64,000 nucleotides of DNA from Paenibacillus sp. GSMTC-2017 (GCF_016019935.1 NZ_JAECMT010000006.1:29367-93366); one strand, 5' to 3'. Counted from the first letter of the stretch, positions 16,543 through 26,296 are shown. Translations and numbers: made by a program. The notes: generated by a model from the sequence alone, not told the origin.

Positions 16543-16655
16543 GACTTTCAGAGATCCAATCATCCCATTCATCCTCAGTTATCAATGTTTAATCTGCGTT
16601 ATATCAACCTGAGCCGAAATCCATTACGCTAGGAATACAGCAAGAGAAAATTATA

Positions 16656-16669
16656 TGGTAGCGCTTTCG
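16656..16669 (+). promoter_or_regulatory. Possible cre (CcpA) site upstream of the sugar importer
   Basis: TGGTAGCGCTTTCG matches the catabolite-responsive element consensus at about 11 of 14 positions and lies about 40 bp before the binding-protein start. Catabolite repression of ABC sugar importers is common in Firmicutes. No confident -35 and -10 pair was placed here. Confidence 0.4.
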
Positions 16670-16707
16670 AAATACCGAATTCAATTATAAATGGGAGGGA
16701 TATACTC

Positions 16708-18045
16708 ATGAAGTTGTCGTTCAAAAGGTTAATGAGCACCGCAATTGCGACCATGATGTTAGCAACACTGCTCGGCGCTTGCAGTACGTCAGAACCTGCG
16801 AAACCTACGCCAGGAACTACTGATGCACCTAGCACGGGAGCTAAACCGTTTGCAGGTCAGAAGCTTTCTATTATTACAGCCAACCACCCTTGGGGAGACG
16901 CAATCAAAACGTTTGTCCCACAATTTGAAGAAAAAACAGGTATTAAGGTAGATATTCAAAGCTTCTTCGAAGATCAGCTCACCCAAAAGCTCACTGTACA
17001 ATTCACCGCTGGCTCAACTACTCCAGATGTATTCATGTTCCGTCCGATGCAAGATATTAAACTTTTTTATAAAAATGGCTGGATTCAAGCTGTAGATGAA
17101 TATGCGAAAAAGGATGCGAGCTACGATTTAGCGGACTTCTCGAAAACATCAATCAGCTCTACCACTGTCGACGGCAAACTTGCAGGCATTCCGATTATTA
17201 CGGAACAGCATATTCTCTATTATCGTAAGGACCTGCTTGCACAGGCTAATATTGAAGTACCAAAGACGATGGATGAGCTAAGAGAAGCGGCTAAGAAGCT
17301 GCATGATCCAAAAAATGAAATGTACGGTTTCGTTTCTCGTGGTCAGCGTTCCCCGTTAGTCGGACAAATTTCTTCGTTTATTTATTCCGAAGGCGGCGAT
17401 TTCACAAGCGGTGATAAGGCTACTGTAAATACACCTGAAGCGATTAAAGGGATGACGACTTACGCTAACTTGCTAAAAGACTTCGCACCGCCAGGCGTAC
17501 TGAATATGTCTTGGCCACAAGCAATCGGTATATTTGCACAAGGTAAAGTTGCCTTCTTTGCAGATGCCAATTCTATTTATCAAAATGCGATTGATCCTGA
17601 GAAATCCAAAATAGTAGATCAAGTTGGATACGCTCAGTTCCCAGCTGGAAGCGCGGGTTCCAAACCTTTTAACATTACCTCGTGGGGAATAGCAATGAAT
17701 GCCAAGTCAGAAGTGAAAGATGCAGCATGGGAATTTATGAAATGGGCTACTAGCAAAGAGATTGTACTAGCTACGCAGAAAAGAGGTAATCCAGGCCCTA
17801 GATTATCGATATGGGAAAATCCAGAAGGCATTACCGCATATCCACAGCAGCTCGCGGAAGTTACAAGAGAAACGCAGAAGGGCGGAGTCGACCATTCCCT
17901 GCCACAAATCAAAAGCGTTACTGAAGCTCGTGATATTGTAGGCTCCATCATACAGAAGGCGATTAGCGGCGAAGATATTAAAGCAGCAGCTGATCAAGCT
18001 AATCAAGAGTTGCAAGCGCTAATGGACAAAGATAACGGGAAATAA
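16708..18045 (+). CDS. ABC transporter sugar-binding lipoprotein (family 1 solute-binding)
   Basis: 445 residues. The signal peptide ends in the lipobox LGAC (Cys about residue 26), followed by a Ser/Thr/Pro-rich tether, so the mature protein is anchored to the outer face of the membrane. The body has the family 1 extracellular solute-binding pattern (FEEKTGIKVDIQSFFEDQLTQK, PDVFMFRPM, AGIPIITEQHILYYRKDLL, NPEGITAYPQ). It delivers an oligosaccharide, sugar or polyol to the two permeases encoded downstream. The ATPase subunit is not in the window; a shared MsmX-type ATPase encoded elsewhere is usual for such systems. The start has GGGAGGG at good spacing. Confidence 0.9.
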   Translation: MKLSFKRLMSTAIATMMLATLLGACSTSEPAKPTPGTTDAPSTGAKPFAGQKLSIITANHPWGDAIKTFVPQFEEKTGIKVDIQSFFEDQLTQKLTVQFTAGSTTPDVFMFRPMQDIKLFYKNGWIQAVDEYAKKDASYDLADFSKTSISSTTVDGKLAGIPIITEQHILYYRKDLLAQANIEVPKTMDELREAAKKLHDPKNEMYGFVSRGQRSPLVGQISSFIYSEGGDFTSGDKATVNTPEAIKGMTTYANLLKDFAPPGVLNMSWPQAIGIFAQGKVAFFADANSIYQNAIDPEKSKIVDQVGYAQFPAGSAGSKPFNITSWGIAMNAKSEVKDAAWEFMKWATSKEIVLATQKRGNPGPRLSIWENPEGITAYPQQLAEVTRETQKGGVDHSLPQIKSVTEARDIVGSIIQKAISGEDIKAAADQANQELQALMDKDNGK

Positions 18046-18101
18046 CCGAACGAAAAGCGAGGGGCTGTCCCAAAACAATTTTGCTGGCTAGAACAAACGG
18101 A

Positions 18102-18148
18102 GCAAGACATATGCTGGATTGGGCAGCGATCGGAAGCATATGTCTTGC
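18102..18148 (+). other. Intercistronic stem-loop between binding protein and permease genes
   Basis: GCAAGACATATGCT (18102-18115) pairs perfectly over 14 bp with AGCATATGTCTTGC (18135-18148) around a 19-nt loop. There is no T run directly after it, so it is not a standard terminator. In binding-protein operons such structures protect the upstream mRNA and keep the binding protein in excess over the permeases; that role is inferred here. Confidence 0.6.
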
Positions 18149-18220
18149 GCAGTTTGGGTTTGGGCAGCATCTTTATTTTTGAAGAAGCAACTACACCCAT
18201 AAGAAAGGATTTGATGAGCC

Positions 18221-19102
18221 ATGTCGACCAACTGGTTCGATCGCAATTTGAAATGGATCTACACCCTTCCTGCGGTTTTGTTCGTTCTGCTTATGATGGT
18301 GTTTCCCATTTTGTACACAGTAAGAATCAGCTTCTTTGAATGGAGTATGTCGGCAACATCACCGCCAAAATGGGTAGGATTAGCTAACTATATAACGTTG
18401 CTGAAGGAAGAGCGATTTTGGAATTCTGTCCAGAGCACCTTTACTTTCACGTTTGGTGCAATCATCATCGAAACCTTTTTAGGTGTTGCAATCGCTTTGC
18501 TGCTGTTCAGAAACTTCCGTGGTAAAAATATTGCAAAAACGATCTTCTTACTTCCGATGGTAGCTACACCTGTCGCAATGGGGCTCGTATGGTTGCTTAT
18601 TTATGAACCGACTATTGGTGCTGCTAACACCTTATTGAAACTGATAGGGTTAGATCCGCAGTTGTGGATTGCATCCCCTACGCAAGCACTACCTTCCTTG
18701 ATTTTGATTGACGTTTGGCAATGGACACCGATGATTTCCTTAATTGTAATGGCCGGCTTATCTACATTGCCTTCGGAACCTTACGAAGCAGCGGATGTTG
18801 ATGGCGCATCGAAGTGGCAGAAGCTTATTCACATCACCTTACCTATGCTGAAGCAAACGATTATCGTAGCGATGATGCTGCGACTTATCGACGTACTCAA
18901 AACATTCGATATTATTTATGCGACAACACAAGGTGGACCAAACAATGTATCTGAGACGCTCAATATTTACGGTTACACACTTGGCTTCCAATACTTTAAA
19001 TTAGGTACGGCTTCATCATTGCTCGTTCTATTCTTCGCTTTAGTTATGGGCGCTACACTTCTTATGATCTGGATTCGCAAACGTATGGAGGCGTCGGCAT
19101 GA
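18221..19102 (+). CDS. ABC transporter permease, MalF/UgpA type
   Basis: 293 residues with about six hydrophobic segments in the inner membrane. The cytoplasmic EAA loop, which docks on the ATPase, reads EPYEAADVDGASKWQKLIHITLP near residue 185. It forms the membrane channel with the permease encoded next, whose ATG overlaps this stop by 4 bp (ATGA). The first permease of the pair typically carries a longer periplasmic segment, as here. The sugar specificity cannot be read from sequence. Confidence 0.9.
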   Translation: MSTNWFDRNLKWIYTLPAVLFVLLMMVFPILYTVRISFFEWSMSATSPPKWVGLANYITLLKEERFWNSVQSTFTFTFGAIIIETFLGVAIALLLFRNFRGKNIAKTIFLLPMVATPVAMGLVWLLIYEPTIGAANTLLKLIGLDPQLWIASPTQALPSLILIDVWQWTPMISLIVMAGLSTLPSEPYEAADVDGASKWQKLIHITLPMLKQTIIVAMMLRLIDVLKTFDIIYATTQGGPNNVSETLNIYGYTLGFQYFKLGTASSLLVLFFALVMGATLLMIWIRKRMEASA

Positions 19103-19917
19103 AACAACAAAAAAGAATGTATGCGATTATTTTTTCGCTCACAACGTTGGTCGTACTGCTAGCCTTCTCTTTCCCATTCATTTGGATGCTACTCGCATCG
19201 TTTAAGACACAAGCCCAAATTATGTCCACGGACCAGTTTTTTGTGTTCAAGCCTACGTTTAACAACTATATCAATGTATTTCAAGAATATGATTTCATGA
19301 AATTCGTAATCAATAGTTTTGTTGTCGCAGCGGGCTCAACGATTGGCTCTCTTATTTTAGGGCTCCCAGCCGCTTATGCCATTGCTCGTTATCGACTGCA
19401 CAGCCTTGGTTTAATTATATTGGTTGCCCGGATAGTACCCGGGATCTCATTCTTGATTCCTTGGTTCATCATATTTTCAAAAGTGGGGCTTGTGGACACG
19501 TACACCGCACTTATTCTGAGCCACATGCTTGTAGGTTTGCCTTTTATTATTTGGGTGATGATTTCCTTCTTCGAAGGACTGCCGCAAGAAATTGAGGAAG
19601 CTGGCCTCATCGACGGATGTACCCGTTCGGGTGTGTTCACACGTGTTGTACTGCCGATATCTGTTCCTGGAATTATTACTTCATCTCTATTATCGTTCAT
19701 TTTCTCATGGAACAACTTTATGTTTTCGGTCATTCTGGCAGGAGACAAAACAAAAACGTTACCAATAGCCGTATTTAACTTTTTATCCTATTCGGAAATT
19801 AACTGGGGAGCTTTGATGGCGGCAGCTTGTATCATTACTTTACCCGTTCTTATTATCGCCTTGCTCGCTCAACGATATATTGTAAGCGGTCTTGCGTCAG
19901 GTGCAGTGAAGGGATAA
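19099..19917 (+). CDS. ABC transporter permease, MalG/UgpE type
   Basis: 272 residues, six predicted membrane segments, with the EAA loop EIEEAGLIDGCTRSGVFTRVVLP near residue 165. It partners the MalF-type permease (4-bp overlap). A two-component system gene follows after 39 bp, so permeases and regulators may form one transcript. Confidence 0.9.
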   Translation: MKQQKRMYAIIFSLTTLVVLLAFSFPFIWMLLASFKTQAQIMSTDQFFVFKPTFNNYINVFQEYDFMKFVINSFVVAAGSTIGSLILGLPAAYAIARYRLHSLGLIILVARIVPGISFLIPWFIIFSKVGLVDTYTALILSHMLVGLPFIIWVMISFFEGLPQEIEEAGLIDGCTRSGVFTRVVLPISVPGIITSSLLSFIFSWNNFMFSVILAGDKTKTLPIAVFNFLSYSEINWGALMAAACIITLPVLIIALLAQRYIVSGLASGAVKG

Positions 19918-19956
19918 GCTAATCCTTATAGACCACTGGGATAAGAGGCGGTAACG

Positions 19957-21720
19957 ATGATGACTGGAAGACTGACGATCTTTAGTAAAATCATTATGTT
20001 AATTGTAGTGTTGGTCACTCCCGTACTTATTCTTTATATTTATACCAATAGGGTCAGTGTGGACGTCGTTCAAGACGAAATTCAGTCTTCGAGCCTCAGC
20101 CAGCTGTCCTTTTTCCTACAACAATTCGATACAACGGTAGAGCAGCTTGCTATGTTTCCTGGTATTTTAGGTTCAGATCCTTATTTGCGTGATTACTTAG
20201 AAAAACGTTCCAACAAGCCATTTGACCGTATTACTGAACAGACTCGAATTACCGAAAAATTAAGTTTGCAGAGCGTTTCTAGTGCTTGGACGAATGATCT
20301 TACGGTCTATATGCCAAAGGAAAAAGAGGCAGTATCCTCTAATTTGCTGATGAGTTATAACGAAGAGGATATTAGAACCTTTGCTCCTCTATTAGGTTGG
20401 ACCTATGACTCTAGCAAACGTGAAGAAGCAAGGCAACCCGGAGCACGCTTTGTTCGGCAAATCGTCGAGCCTTATGGAGCTACATCGGTCTCCCAAATCC
20501 GTACGATGATCCAAGTAAGCTTCTCGGACAGCAATTTAACAGCCATGCTGGATCAGGTCAAGTCAGGAGGAAAGGGTGACCCTTTCTTCTATCGTTTTGG
20601 CAAGCCATCTATTGGAAGCAGCACGAAGAACAACGCTAGAATAGAAGAACTGGTGTCGTTCTTAAATGATCAGCATTTGGAGGATACGGGTAGCCTATTT
20701 ACGAAGCTAGAAGGCAAACGACATGCCGTCTTTTATGTAAAATCCGCCCAGCTAGATTGGTATTTAATAAATTACGTTCCTGTACAAGATATAGTTGCTC
20801 CTATCAAGCAAACAAATATACTATTCTACATAACAATCGTATTGCTTCTCGCAATGAGCTTCTTAGTCGCTTATTTCTTATATCGCAACGTTCAGCGACC
20901 GATCCGTAAATTAGTGCAAGGTGTTCAGCGTCTGAAGCAAGGCGATTTATCCGCAAGGCTCCGTTTCAGGCCGCATAACGAGTTTGATTTTCTGTTTGAA
21001 CGCTTCAATGAAATGGCGGAACAGATCCAAGATCTGATTGAGCGCGTATACGCAGAGAAGCTTCGTTTACACGAAGCAACCGTAAAGCAGCTTCAAGCGC
21101 AAATTAATCCTCATTTTTTATATAACAGTTTATTTTTTGTCATCAATACTGCCAAACTTGGAGACACCCCCGCCGTTGTAGCAATGGCTCAAAATTTAGC
21201 TGAATATTATCGATATTCCACACGTATGGAATTGCAAACTGCAGCTTTTCGTGAAGAAATGAAACTCATTGAAAATTACTTAACGATCCACAATTTACGG
21301 ATGCAGAGGCTTTATTACGAACTTCATATTCCAGCATATATGCTAGATGTTCAGGTGCCTCGCTTATTAATACAGCCCATCGTTGAGAATGCAATTGTAC
21401 ACGGTGTAGAAAAAAAACCGGGCGAAGGTATTATTCTAATTACAGGGGAACAACATGGCGACTACTATACGATTACGATAGAAGATAACGGTCCCGGTAT
21501 GGAACCTGCTGAGCTGCATGAATTGGAAAAACAATTGACTAGACCGATGGATACTGAAGTTAGTTGTGGAGTATGGAATGTACATAAACGCCTTCATTAT
21601 ATGTTCGGCGGCAGAGACGGTGGTGGGATTACGTTAGCTCCAAGCAAGCTCGGTGGACTAAAAGTAACATTGAGATGGAGGAGGTGCGAACAAGATGTCA
21701 CAGCTCTTAATCGTGGATGA
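19957..21720 (+). CDS. YesM-type sensor histidine kinase
   Basis: 587 residues. An N-terminal membrane segment and a second near residue 290 flank an extracellular sensor domain. A HAMP linker follows (RNVQRPIRKLVQGVQRLKQG), then the His_kinase domain with phosphoacceptor His in QINPHFLYNSLF, and a HATPase_c domain (PIVENAIVHGVEKK, IEDNGPGM). YesM kinases sense extracellular carbohydrate or the loaded binding protein and act with YesN-type regulators. The gene overlaps the regulator gene by 26 bp and directly follows the importer, so control of that importer is the likely role. Confidence 0.88.
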   Translation: MMTGRLTIFSKIIMLIVVLVTPVLILYIYTNRVSVDVVQDEIQSSSLSQLSFFLQQFDTTVEQLAMFPGILGSDPYLRDYLEKRSNKPFDRITEQTRITEKLSLQSVSSAWTNDLTVYMPKEKEAVSSNLLMSYNEEDIRTFAPLLGWTYDSSKREEARQPGARFVRQIVEPYGATSVSQIRTMIQVSFSDSNLTAMLDQVKSGGKGDPFFYRFGKPSIGSSTKNNARIEELVSFLNDQHLEDTGSLFTKLEGKRHAVFYVKSAQLDWYLINYVPVQDIVAPIKQTNILFYITIVLLLAMSFLVAYFLYRNVQRPIRKLVQGVQRLKQGDLSARLRFRPHNEFDFLFERFNEMAEQIQDLIERVYAEKLRLHEATVKQLQAQINPHFLYNSLFFVINTAKLGDTPAVVAMAQNLAEYYRYSTRMELQTAAFREEMKLIENYLTIHNLRMQRLYYELHIPAYMLDVQVPRLLIQPIVENAIVHGVEKKPGEGIILITGEQHGDYYTITIEDNGPGMEPAELHELEKQLTRPMDTEVSCGVWNVHKRLHYMFGGRDGGGITLAPSKLGGLKVTLRWRRCEQDVTALNRG

Positions 21721-23344
21721 TGAGGCACATGTCGTAGAACGATTAGCAGAACTTGTACCTTGGGAGCAGGTCGGAGTTGTTACCGTGCACAAAGCCTATT
21801 CCGCTGATGAAGCTATCGAAAAGCTGCATCAGCATCCGATAGATGTTGTCATTACCGATATTCATATGCCTGGTATGACTGGTCTTGAACTATCCGCTTT
21901 GATCAGAATCAAATGGAAAAAAATCCAGTGTATTTTGCTGTCGGGCTATGCTGATTTTGAGTATGCAAAAAAAGCGATCCATCAAGGTGCTTGGAGTTAT
22001 TTGTTAAAACCGGTTACTGACGAAGAATTGCTCGCTACTGTTTCCCAAGCTTTGCAGAAAATTCAGGTAGAGTGGGAGCAAGTTCTCTCTAGCGGCAAAG
22101 TCTCGCGTACCTTGCGAGAGAACTTACCTCAGTTGCGTGCTAACTTGCTTAATGAGCTGTTGCAGGGCAGAAGGCTTAGTGATTCCGATTTGCAAGATAG
22201 ACTCAGCATGCTGCAATTACCTGACTTTCATGGAGAAGCGTTTTGGTCCATGCTAGTACGGCTTGAAGAACCTTTTTATGGCTATGATTCCCGAAATCTT
22301 GCACTTGTAGAGTATGCGGTTGGAAATATTGCCGAGGAGCTGTTTGCCCCACAATTTGAGCTATGGCAAGGGAAAGATTCACACGATTATTTAGTTTTCC
22401 TAGTAAAGCTTCGGAGCAAAGATGTGGACATCGACATGACGCCTATGGATGAGACTGATTCTTTACATGTAATGGAGCTCGTAGCTACACAACTGCAGAC
22501 TGTGATTCATACCCACTTAAAAGGTTCTGCCTCTATTTTAATAAGCCGTAAAGGGGTTTTTCCAGATGATTTATCCGAACTTTACAACAGCACCCTTACG
22601 ACACTTAGAAAACGGATTGGCACCGAGCAGGACTTAATTGTGACCTTTGCGGAGGAACAAGCGGAAAGTATAGAAATGCGATCAATCCCTTCACTATATG
22701 AAATGCCTACGCTCGCGCAATTATTGGAAGCGGGACAGTGGATGGCAGCACATAACCGTTTAGAGCTAATAATGAGGGAGCTTAAAGACAAACGAGTGGA
22801 GCTGCAGGAGCATCTGCTGGAAGTGTTTGTTTCGATTGCATCAGCGGCTACCTATTTTTCGCACAAAAATGGACGCCCCTTATCCGAGTTAATTGGTAAG
22901 AGCTACAATAAGCTCGTTCAAGGTACTCCACATCGCTCTTATCAACAGCTTTATGAATGGTCTTTTGATGTACTAAATTGTCTGCGCTCTGGTAATGAGG
23001 TTGAGGTGCGGGACTCTAGAGCGAAGCTGATTGCTGAAGTGAACCAATTCATAGAACAGCATTTATCGAGTGACGTATCTTTAACGGCGATCTCCGAGCA
23101 TGTGTTTATGCATCCTGTGTATATTTCAAAAATTTATAAGCTAGAAACCGGTGAAAATTTAAGTGATTATGTGTATCGCATCCGAATTGAAAAAGCTGCT
23201 CATATGCTCTTATCCTCATCAGACAAAGTGTATGAAATCGCAGCACGAATTGGCTATCAGCGAGCTCACTCCTTCATTAATGTGTTCAAAAAGCATACCG
23301 GCTTAACGCCACAGGAGTATCGAGATACTTATGCTCAAATCTAG
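21695..23344 (+). CDS. YesN-type response regulator with AraC DNA-binding domain
   Basis: 549 residues. The receiver domain covers about residues 1-125 (LLIVDDEAH, phosphoacceptor Asp in VVITDIHMPGMTG, YLLKPV). The middle region of about 300 residues is the usual poorly conserved linker. The C-terminal AraC module holds two helix-turn-helix motifs (LTAISEHVFMHPVYISKIYK and VYEIAARIGYQRAHSFINVF). It should activate sugar-uptake genes on phosphorylation by the overlapping YesM gene product. The start has GAGGAGGTG upstream. A terminator follows. Confidence 0.9.
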   Translation: MSQLLIVDDEAHVVERLAELVPWEQVGVVTVHKAYSADEAIEKLHQHPIDVVITDIHMPGMTGLELSALIRIKWKKIQCILLSGYADFEYAKKAIHQGAWSYLLKPVTDEELLATVSQALQKIQVEWEQVLSSGKVSRTLRENLPQLRANLLNELLQGRRLSDSDLQDRLSMLQLPDFHGEAFWSMLVRLEEPFYGYDSRNLALVEYAVGNIAEELFAPQFELWQGKDSHDYLVFLVKLRSKDVDIDMTPMDETDSLHVMELVATQLQTVIHTHLKGSASILISRKGVFPDDLSELYNSTLTTLRKRIGTEQDLIVTFAEEQAESIEMRSIPSLYEMPTLAQLLEAGQWMAAHNRLELIMRELKDKRVELQEHLLEVFVSIASAATYFSHKNGRPLSELIGKSYNKLVQGTPHRSYQQLYEWSFDVLNCLRSGNEVEVRDSRAKLIAEVNQFIEQHLSSDVSLTAISEHVFMHPVYISKIYKLETGENLSDYVYRIRIEKAAHMLLSSSDKVYEIAARIGYQRAHSFINVFKKHTGLTPQEYRDTYAQI

Positions 23345-23369
23345 GATGCTATCTCGTAATTGGAAAAAG

Positions 23370-23416
23370 AACCAGCTCAGATCGCTTGTGTAGGGCGAAT
23401 TGGGCTGGTTTTTTAC
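23370..23416 (+). terminator. Terminator of the importer/two-component unit
   Basis: AACCAGCTC near 23377 pairs with GGGCTGGTT, followed by TTTTTT near 23410-23416. Confidence 0.7.
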
Positions 23417-23458
23417 ATGCTTGCGATTGTATGGGTGGATATTCAGGTTTTGTAAGTT

Positions 23459-23643
23459 CTAACGAATCGTGAGAAGCTTATTTTGGGAAAAAGCGATGTG
23501 AAAAAAAGCTAACGAATCACAGCAACGCTATTAGCTGCTTTTGATCAAGAATAGGGGCTATTTGAACGAAATAGGGTTGCTGGTGTTCGTTACATTTTTT
23601 TTGAAGAGAAATGAAGTGGAATAACGTGTTTTAGGTTCGTTAC
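23459..23643. repeat. Intergenic repeats with TAACGAA/TTCGTTA arms, about 50-51 bp period
   Basis: TAACGAATC begins at 23460 and again at 23510 (50 bp apart). Its complement GTTCGTTA begins at 23585 and 23636 (51 bp apart). The second direct copy and the first inverted copy extend into an imperfect long palindrome (ACAGCAACGCTATT against AATAGGGTTGCTG). No ORF is present in 23345-23772. Confidence 0.7.
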
Positions 23644-23772
23644 AGTAATTAGTTGTCTGCATATTTGCTTTGCGCCGTTGCTAAGTGGCATAGTAATCTT
23701 TGAGAGTTCCTTTCTTCGGGCAGAATCAGCAATTCCTTATTAACAATTTCATTAAAGGTGGTTATTTATATA

Positions 23773-24444
23773 ATGGCTAAAGGGAAATTTTATGTCGTTT
23801 GGGTCGGCAATAAAACAGGGGTATTTGCTTCATGGCCAGAATGCCAAGCGCAGGTTAGCGGAGTGCAGGATGCCAAGTTTAAGTCCTTTGAAACGAAGGA
23901 GCTGGCAGAAAAAGCTTTCCAAGACGGCTGGCGCAGTCATTGGGGCACAGGCGGAGGGAGCAAAGCTTCTGCAAGTGGTACTGTCAAAACGAAAAGCAGC
24001 GTAAAGCAGCCTGTCTTATTCCAAGAAGAAGCAGCATCAATCGACTACGATAGCATTTCTGTTGATGTAGGAACAAGAGGAAATCCCGGTCCTGTTGAGT
24101 ATAAGGGCGTAGACACACAAACGGGCGAAATACTATTTTATGTCGGACCAATACCGAACGGTACCAACAATTTAGGCGAATTTATTGCCGTAGTACATGC
24201 TCTTTCCTATTTGAAGGAGAAGGGCTGCACGAAGACGATTTACAGTGATTCTAAAACAGCTTTAAGCTGGCTTCGCAATAAAAAGGTAGCTTCGACCTTA
24301 AAAAGGGACGCTTCTACCGCAAAAATATGGGAGCTGACGGATGAAGCGGTGAAGTGGCTTCACACGAATACATATACAACTAAAGTGATGAAATGGAATA
24401 CGGAAGAGTGGGGCGAAATTAAAGCGGACTTCGGGCGGAAGTAA
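23773..24444 (+). CDS. rnhA: Ribonuclease H1 with N-terminal viroplasmin-like domain
   Basis: 223 residues. The N-terminal 45 residues (KFYVVWVGNKTGVFASWPEC) are the RNase H1 hybrid-binding (caulimovirus viroplasmin) domain. After a Lys/Ser linker comes the catalytic RNase H fold with VDVGTRGNPGPVEYKG (first Asp), NNLGEFIAVVHAL (Glu) and IYSDSKTALSWL (Asp). It removes RNA from RNA-DNA hybrids. The ATG at 23773 is preferred over the upstream GTG at 23758 because the family starts MAK-K-FYVVW and AAAGGTGG lies upstream. Single gene. Confidence 0.9.
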   Translation: MAKGKFYVVWVGNKTGVFASWPECQAQVSGVQDAKFKSFETKELAEKAFQDGWRSHWGTGGGSKASASGTVKTKSSVKQPVLFQEEAASIDYDSISVDVGTRGNPGPVEYKGVDTQTGEILFYVGPIPNGTNNLGEFIAVVHALSYLKEKGCTKTIYSDSKTALSWLRNKKVASTLKRDASTAKIWELTDEAVKWLHTNTYTTKVMKWNTEEWGEIKADFGRK

Positions 24445-24754
24445 GGATATTATGTTATAGATGCTGAATCAGATCTTTTCATCGGTTATGATCGGAGCGG
24501 TTATGCACATGTGTATAACTTTTAAGAATAATACGCTGTTGATACATGAAATAATTACGTTAATTATTAAAAAGATAGGCCATAAGTGTAGTTAAACATT
24601 AAATGTATTAACAGTATTAACAATCAGTATAGGATAACCTATAAGTAAGCTGACTTATCCCCACCGAGTGGAGGAATTTTACGGAGCTCTATGGAATAAT
24701 GAAATAACTTTTAATGAGGTTGATTAATTAATTATAAAGGGAGAGGTACAATTC
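24445..24754. other. Gap without an accepted gene
   Basis: A 24-residue reading in the rnhA frame follows its stop (GYYVIDAESDLFIGYDRSGY and a few more residues) and looks protein-like, but it has no start. It may be the remnant of a lost gene. The rest is AT-rich with no hairpin followed by T. Confidence 0.3.
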
Positions 24755-25312
24755 ATGAGTGAATTTACATACGGTAACATTATTAGGGCATCTGATAAAA
24801 CAAAACTAGTCGAGCACCTCCCAACTGGAACGCCTACTCTTAAGCTTAGTGAGGATTGGTTTGCCTTTTTCACTCCTAAGGACGGGGAGTTTGTGGCTTC
24901 GCAGCAACTTAAGACTTTATCCGCATATTGTCCGATCATGTATTTTACCCACTTAGAGGATCATGGCTGGGGGTTTGAGATTTTCAATAAAGGAGAGGTC
25001 GTGTCGGACCTACAGATTATGTACGGGCTAACCGACGAGGAAGTCGATGAACTGCTGGCTGAATATGAGGGAGCTGAGGACACATTTTTGGATGGATACT
25101 TGAAACAAAATCCTCGTGCCGATGCCTTTAGTGTTTTCGATCTAACTAAAGAACAGATAAAATCCCTTGAAGAACTATTTGCTGGTAATGTCTCGTTCGA
25201 AAAGGGAGAGTTCGAAGCAGTAGAGAAGTTTAAGGAGATACTGGGCATCGAAGAGATGAGCTTGATCCGTTATGAGCGTACAGAAGGTCGAGAAGAGATA
25301 GAGTACATTTAA
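24755..25312 (+). CDS. Hypothetical acidic protein, paralogue of the one at 51284
   Basis: 185 residues, strongly acidic, no signal peptide or membrane segment. No family was recognised. It shares a pattern with the protein encoded at 51284: an MS-E/Q-F start, a W-x-x-F segment, then LEDHGWGFEIFNKGEVV against FEDHMWTLKIYNKDELV, and a similar C-terminal layout (LEELF against LEQIF, then LGIEEMSLIRYE against LGLQNFDWISIEY). The start has AAAGGGAGAGG upstream. Function unknown; a small immunity-like or scaffold role is possible but unsupported. Confidence 0.6.
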   Translation: MSEFTYGNIIRASDKTKLVEHLPTGTPTLKLSEDWFAFFTPKDGEFVASQQLKTLSAYCPIMYFTHLEDHGWGFEIFNKGEVVSDLQIMYGLTDEEVDELLAEYEGAEDTFLDGYLKQNPRADAFSVFDLTKEQIKSLEELFAGNVSFEKGEFEAVEKFKEILGIEEMSLIRYERTEGREEIEYI

Positions 25313-25352
25313 GCTAGGTACATTAGCGGTGTTAAATATTTTTTTATCCAAA

Positions 25353-26150
25353 CTACAGAACGGATACTAACCATTTAATCCAATATGCTGCTGGTACTAG
25401 TAATACTTGTGCAAGAACAGTTCCTAGTAATCGCGACATCATTAATACACCAAAGATCTTATTTAATGTAGCGATCTCCTTTTCACCTCTAAGGACCTTA
25501 TCGGTGATTAAGCCAATTTGCGGATCTATTAGTATAGTAAGTAAAATAGTCGCAATTCCATTGATCAGACCAGATGATTGTGATGCGGCGATCGAATATT
25601 CTGTTGTTAATGTTGAAGCAAGTAGAGCAGCTAACACACCGATCGTATAAATGGTGGTCACTAAACAATTTAGTACGACAAGCCGTTTAGGTATACCTCC
25701 GGTTCTCAAACGTGATAGTATCGATAGTTTGGGAAAACGTAAATGGTATCGGATATTGGTTATTTTTTGAATGGAAACAGAAGAACGAACAAGTTGAGGT
25801 ATGGACCCTGCGACTTCTAAATGTGATATTACCCTCGAAGAAAGTAAAACAGCGGATGGGAACAGTAGTAATGCAACTAAAGTTCCCATTGTAGCTGCCC
25901 CGATAATAATTCGAAACTGATCAATGAGATTATAATCTAATTGATGTTTTGAGAAATCTATCATTTTACCTGTAAGTGGAGCCTGTACCATATTAGTTGT
26001 TCTTGAAATAAGCAAAATGATCCCCGATAAGGACAATGCAACCGCCAATTTCCCTAAACGAACCCCTGCCAATCGAAGAGAATAGGTAAGTGTTTCAGAA
26101 AGATGGATAATAAAAGTAAACATAGCTACGAGTATTACTTGTTCAAACAA
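25353..26150 (-). CDS. amj: Amj-type lipid II flippase (DUF2837)
   Basis: 265 residues with about six hydrophobic helices. The family pattern includes FTFIIHLSETLTYSLRLAGVR at the N-terminus, RTTNMVQAPLTGKMID after the second helix and a C-terminal TTIYTIGVLAALLAS region. Amj of Bacillus subtilis moves lipid-linked peptidoglycan precursor across the membrane as an alternative to MurJ. The start is TTG at 26150 with GAGGTG close upstream. The gene is convergent with the acidic protein gene. The assignment is by motif recognition. Confidence 0.8.
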   Translation of the reverse strand: MFEQVILVAMFTFIIHLSETLTYSLRLAGVRLGKLAVALSLSGIILLISRTTNMVQAPLTGKMIDFSKHQLDYNLIDQFRIIIGAATMGTLVALLLFPSAVLLSSRVISHLEVAGSIPQLVRSSVSIQKITNIRYHLRFPKLSILSRLRTGGIPKRLVVLNCLVTTIYTIGVLAALLASTLTTEYSIAASQSSGLINGIATILLTILIDPQIGLITDKVLRGEKEIATLNKIFGVLMMSRLLGTVLAQVLLVPAAYWIKWLVSVL

Positions 26151-26296
26151 TTGAACACCTCATAATGTTTATGATGATAGTGCGAAGAGATAAGAGCTAT
26201 TTAAATTATAACGACGTAATAACCATCCAAAAAGAGAAAGAAGCGCTTAGGTTTTTTCCTATTTTTGTGCTTTATTTGATCTTAACGTTTGATAAA

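Noticed and set aside
24447..24520. Readthrough extension of RNase H1
   Set aside because: The RNase H1 ends at its normal place; the 24 following codons have no start and are at most a gene remnant.
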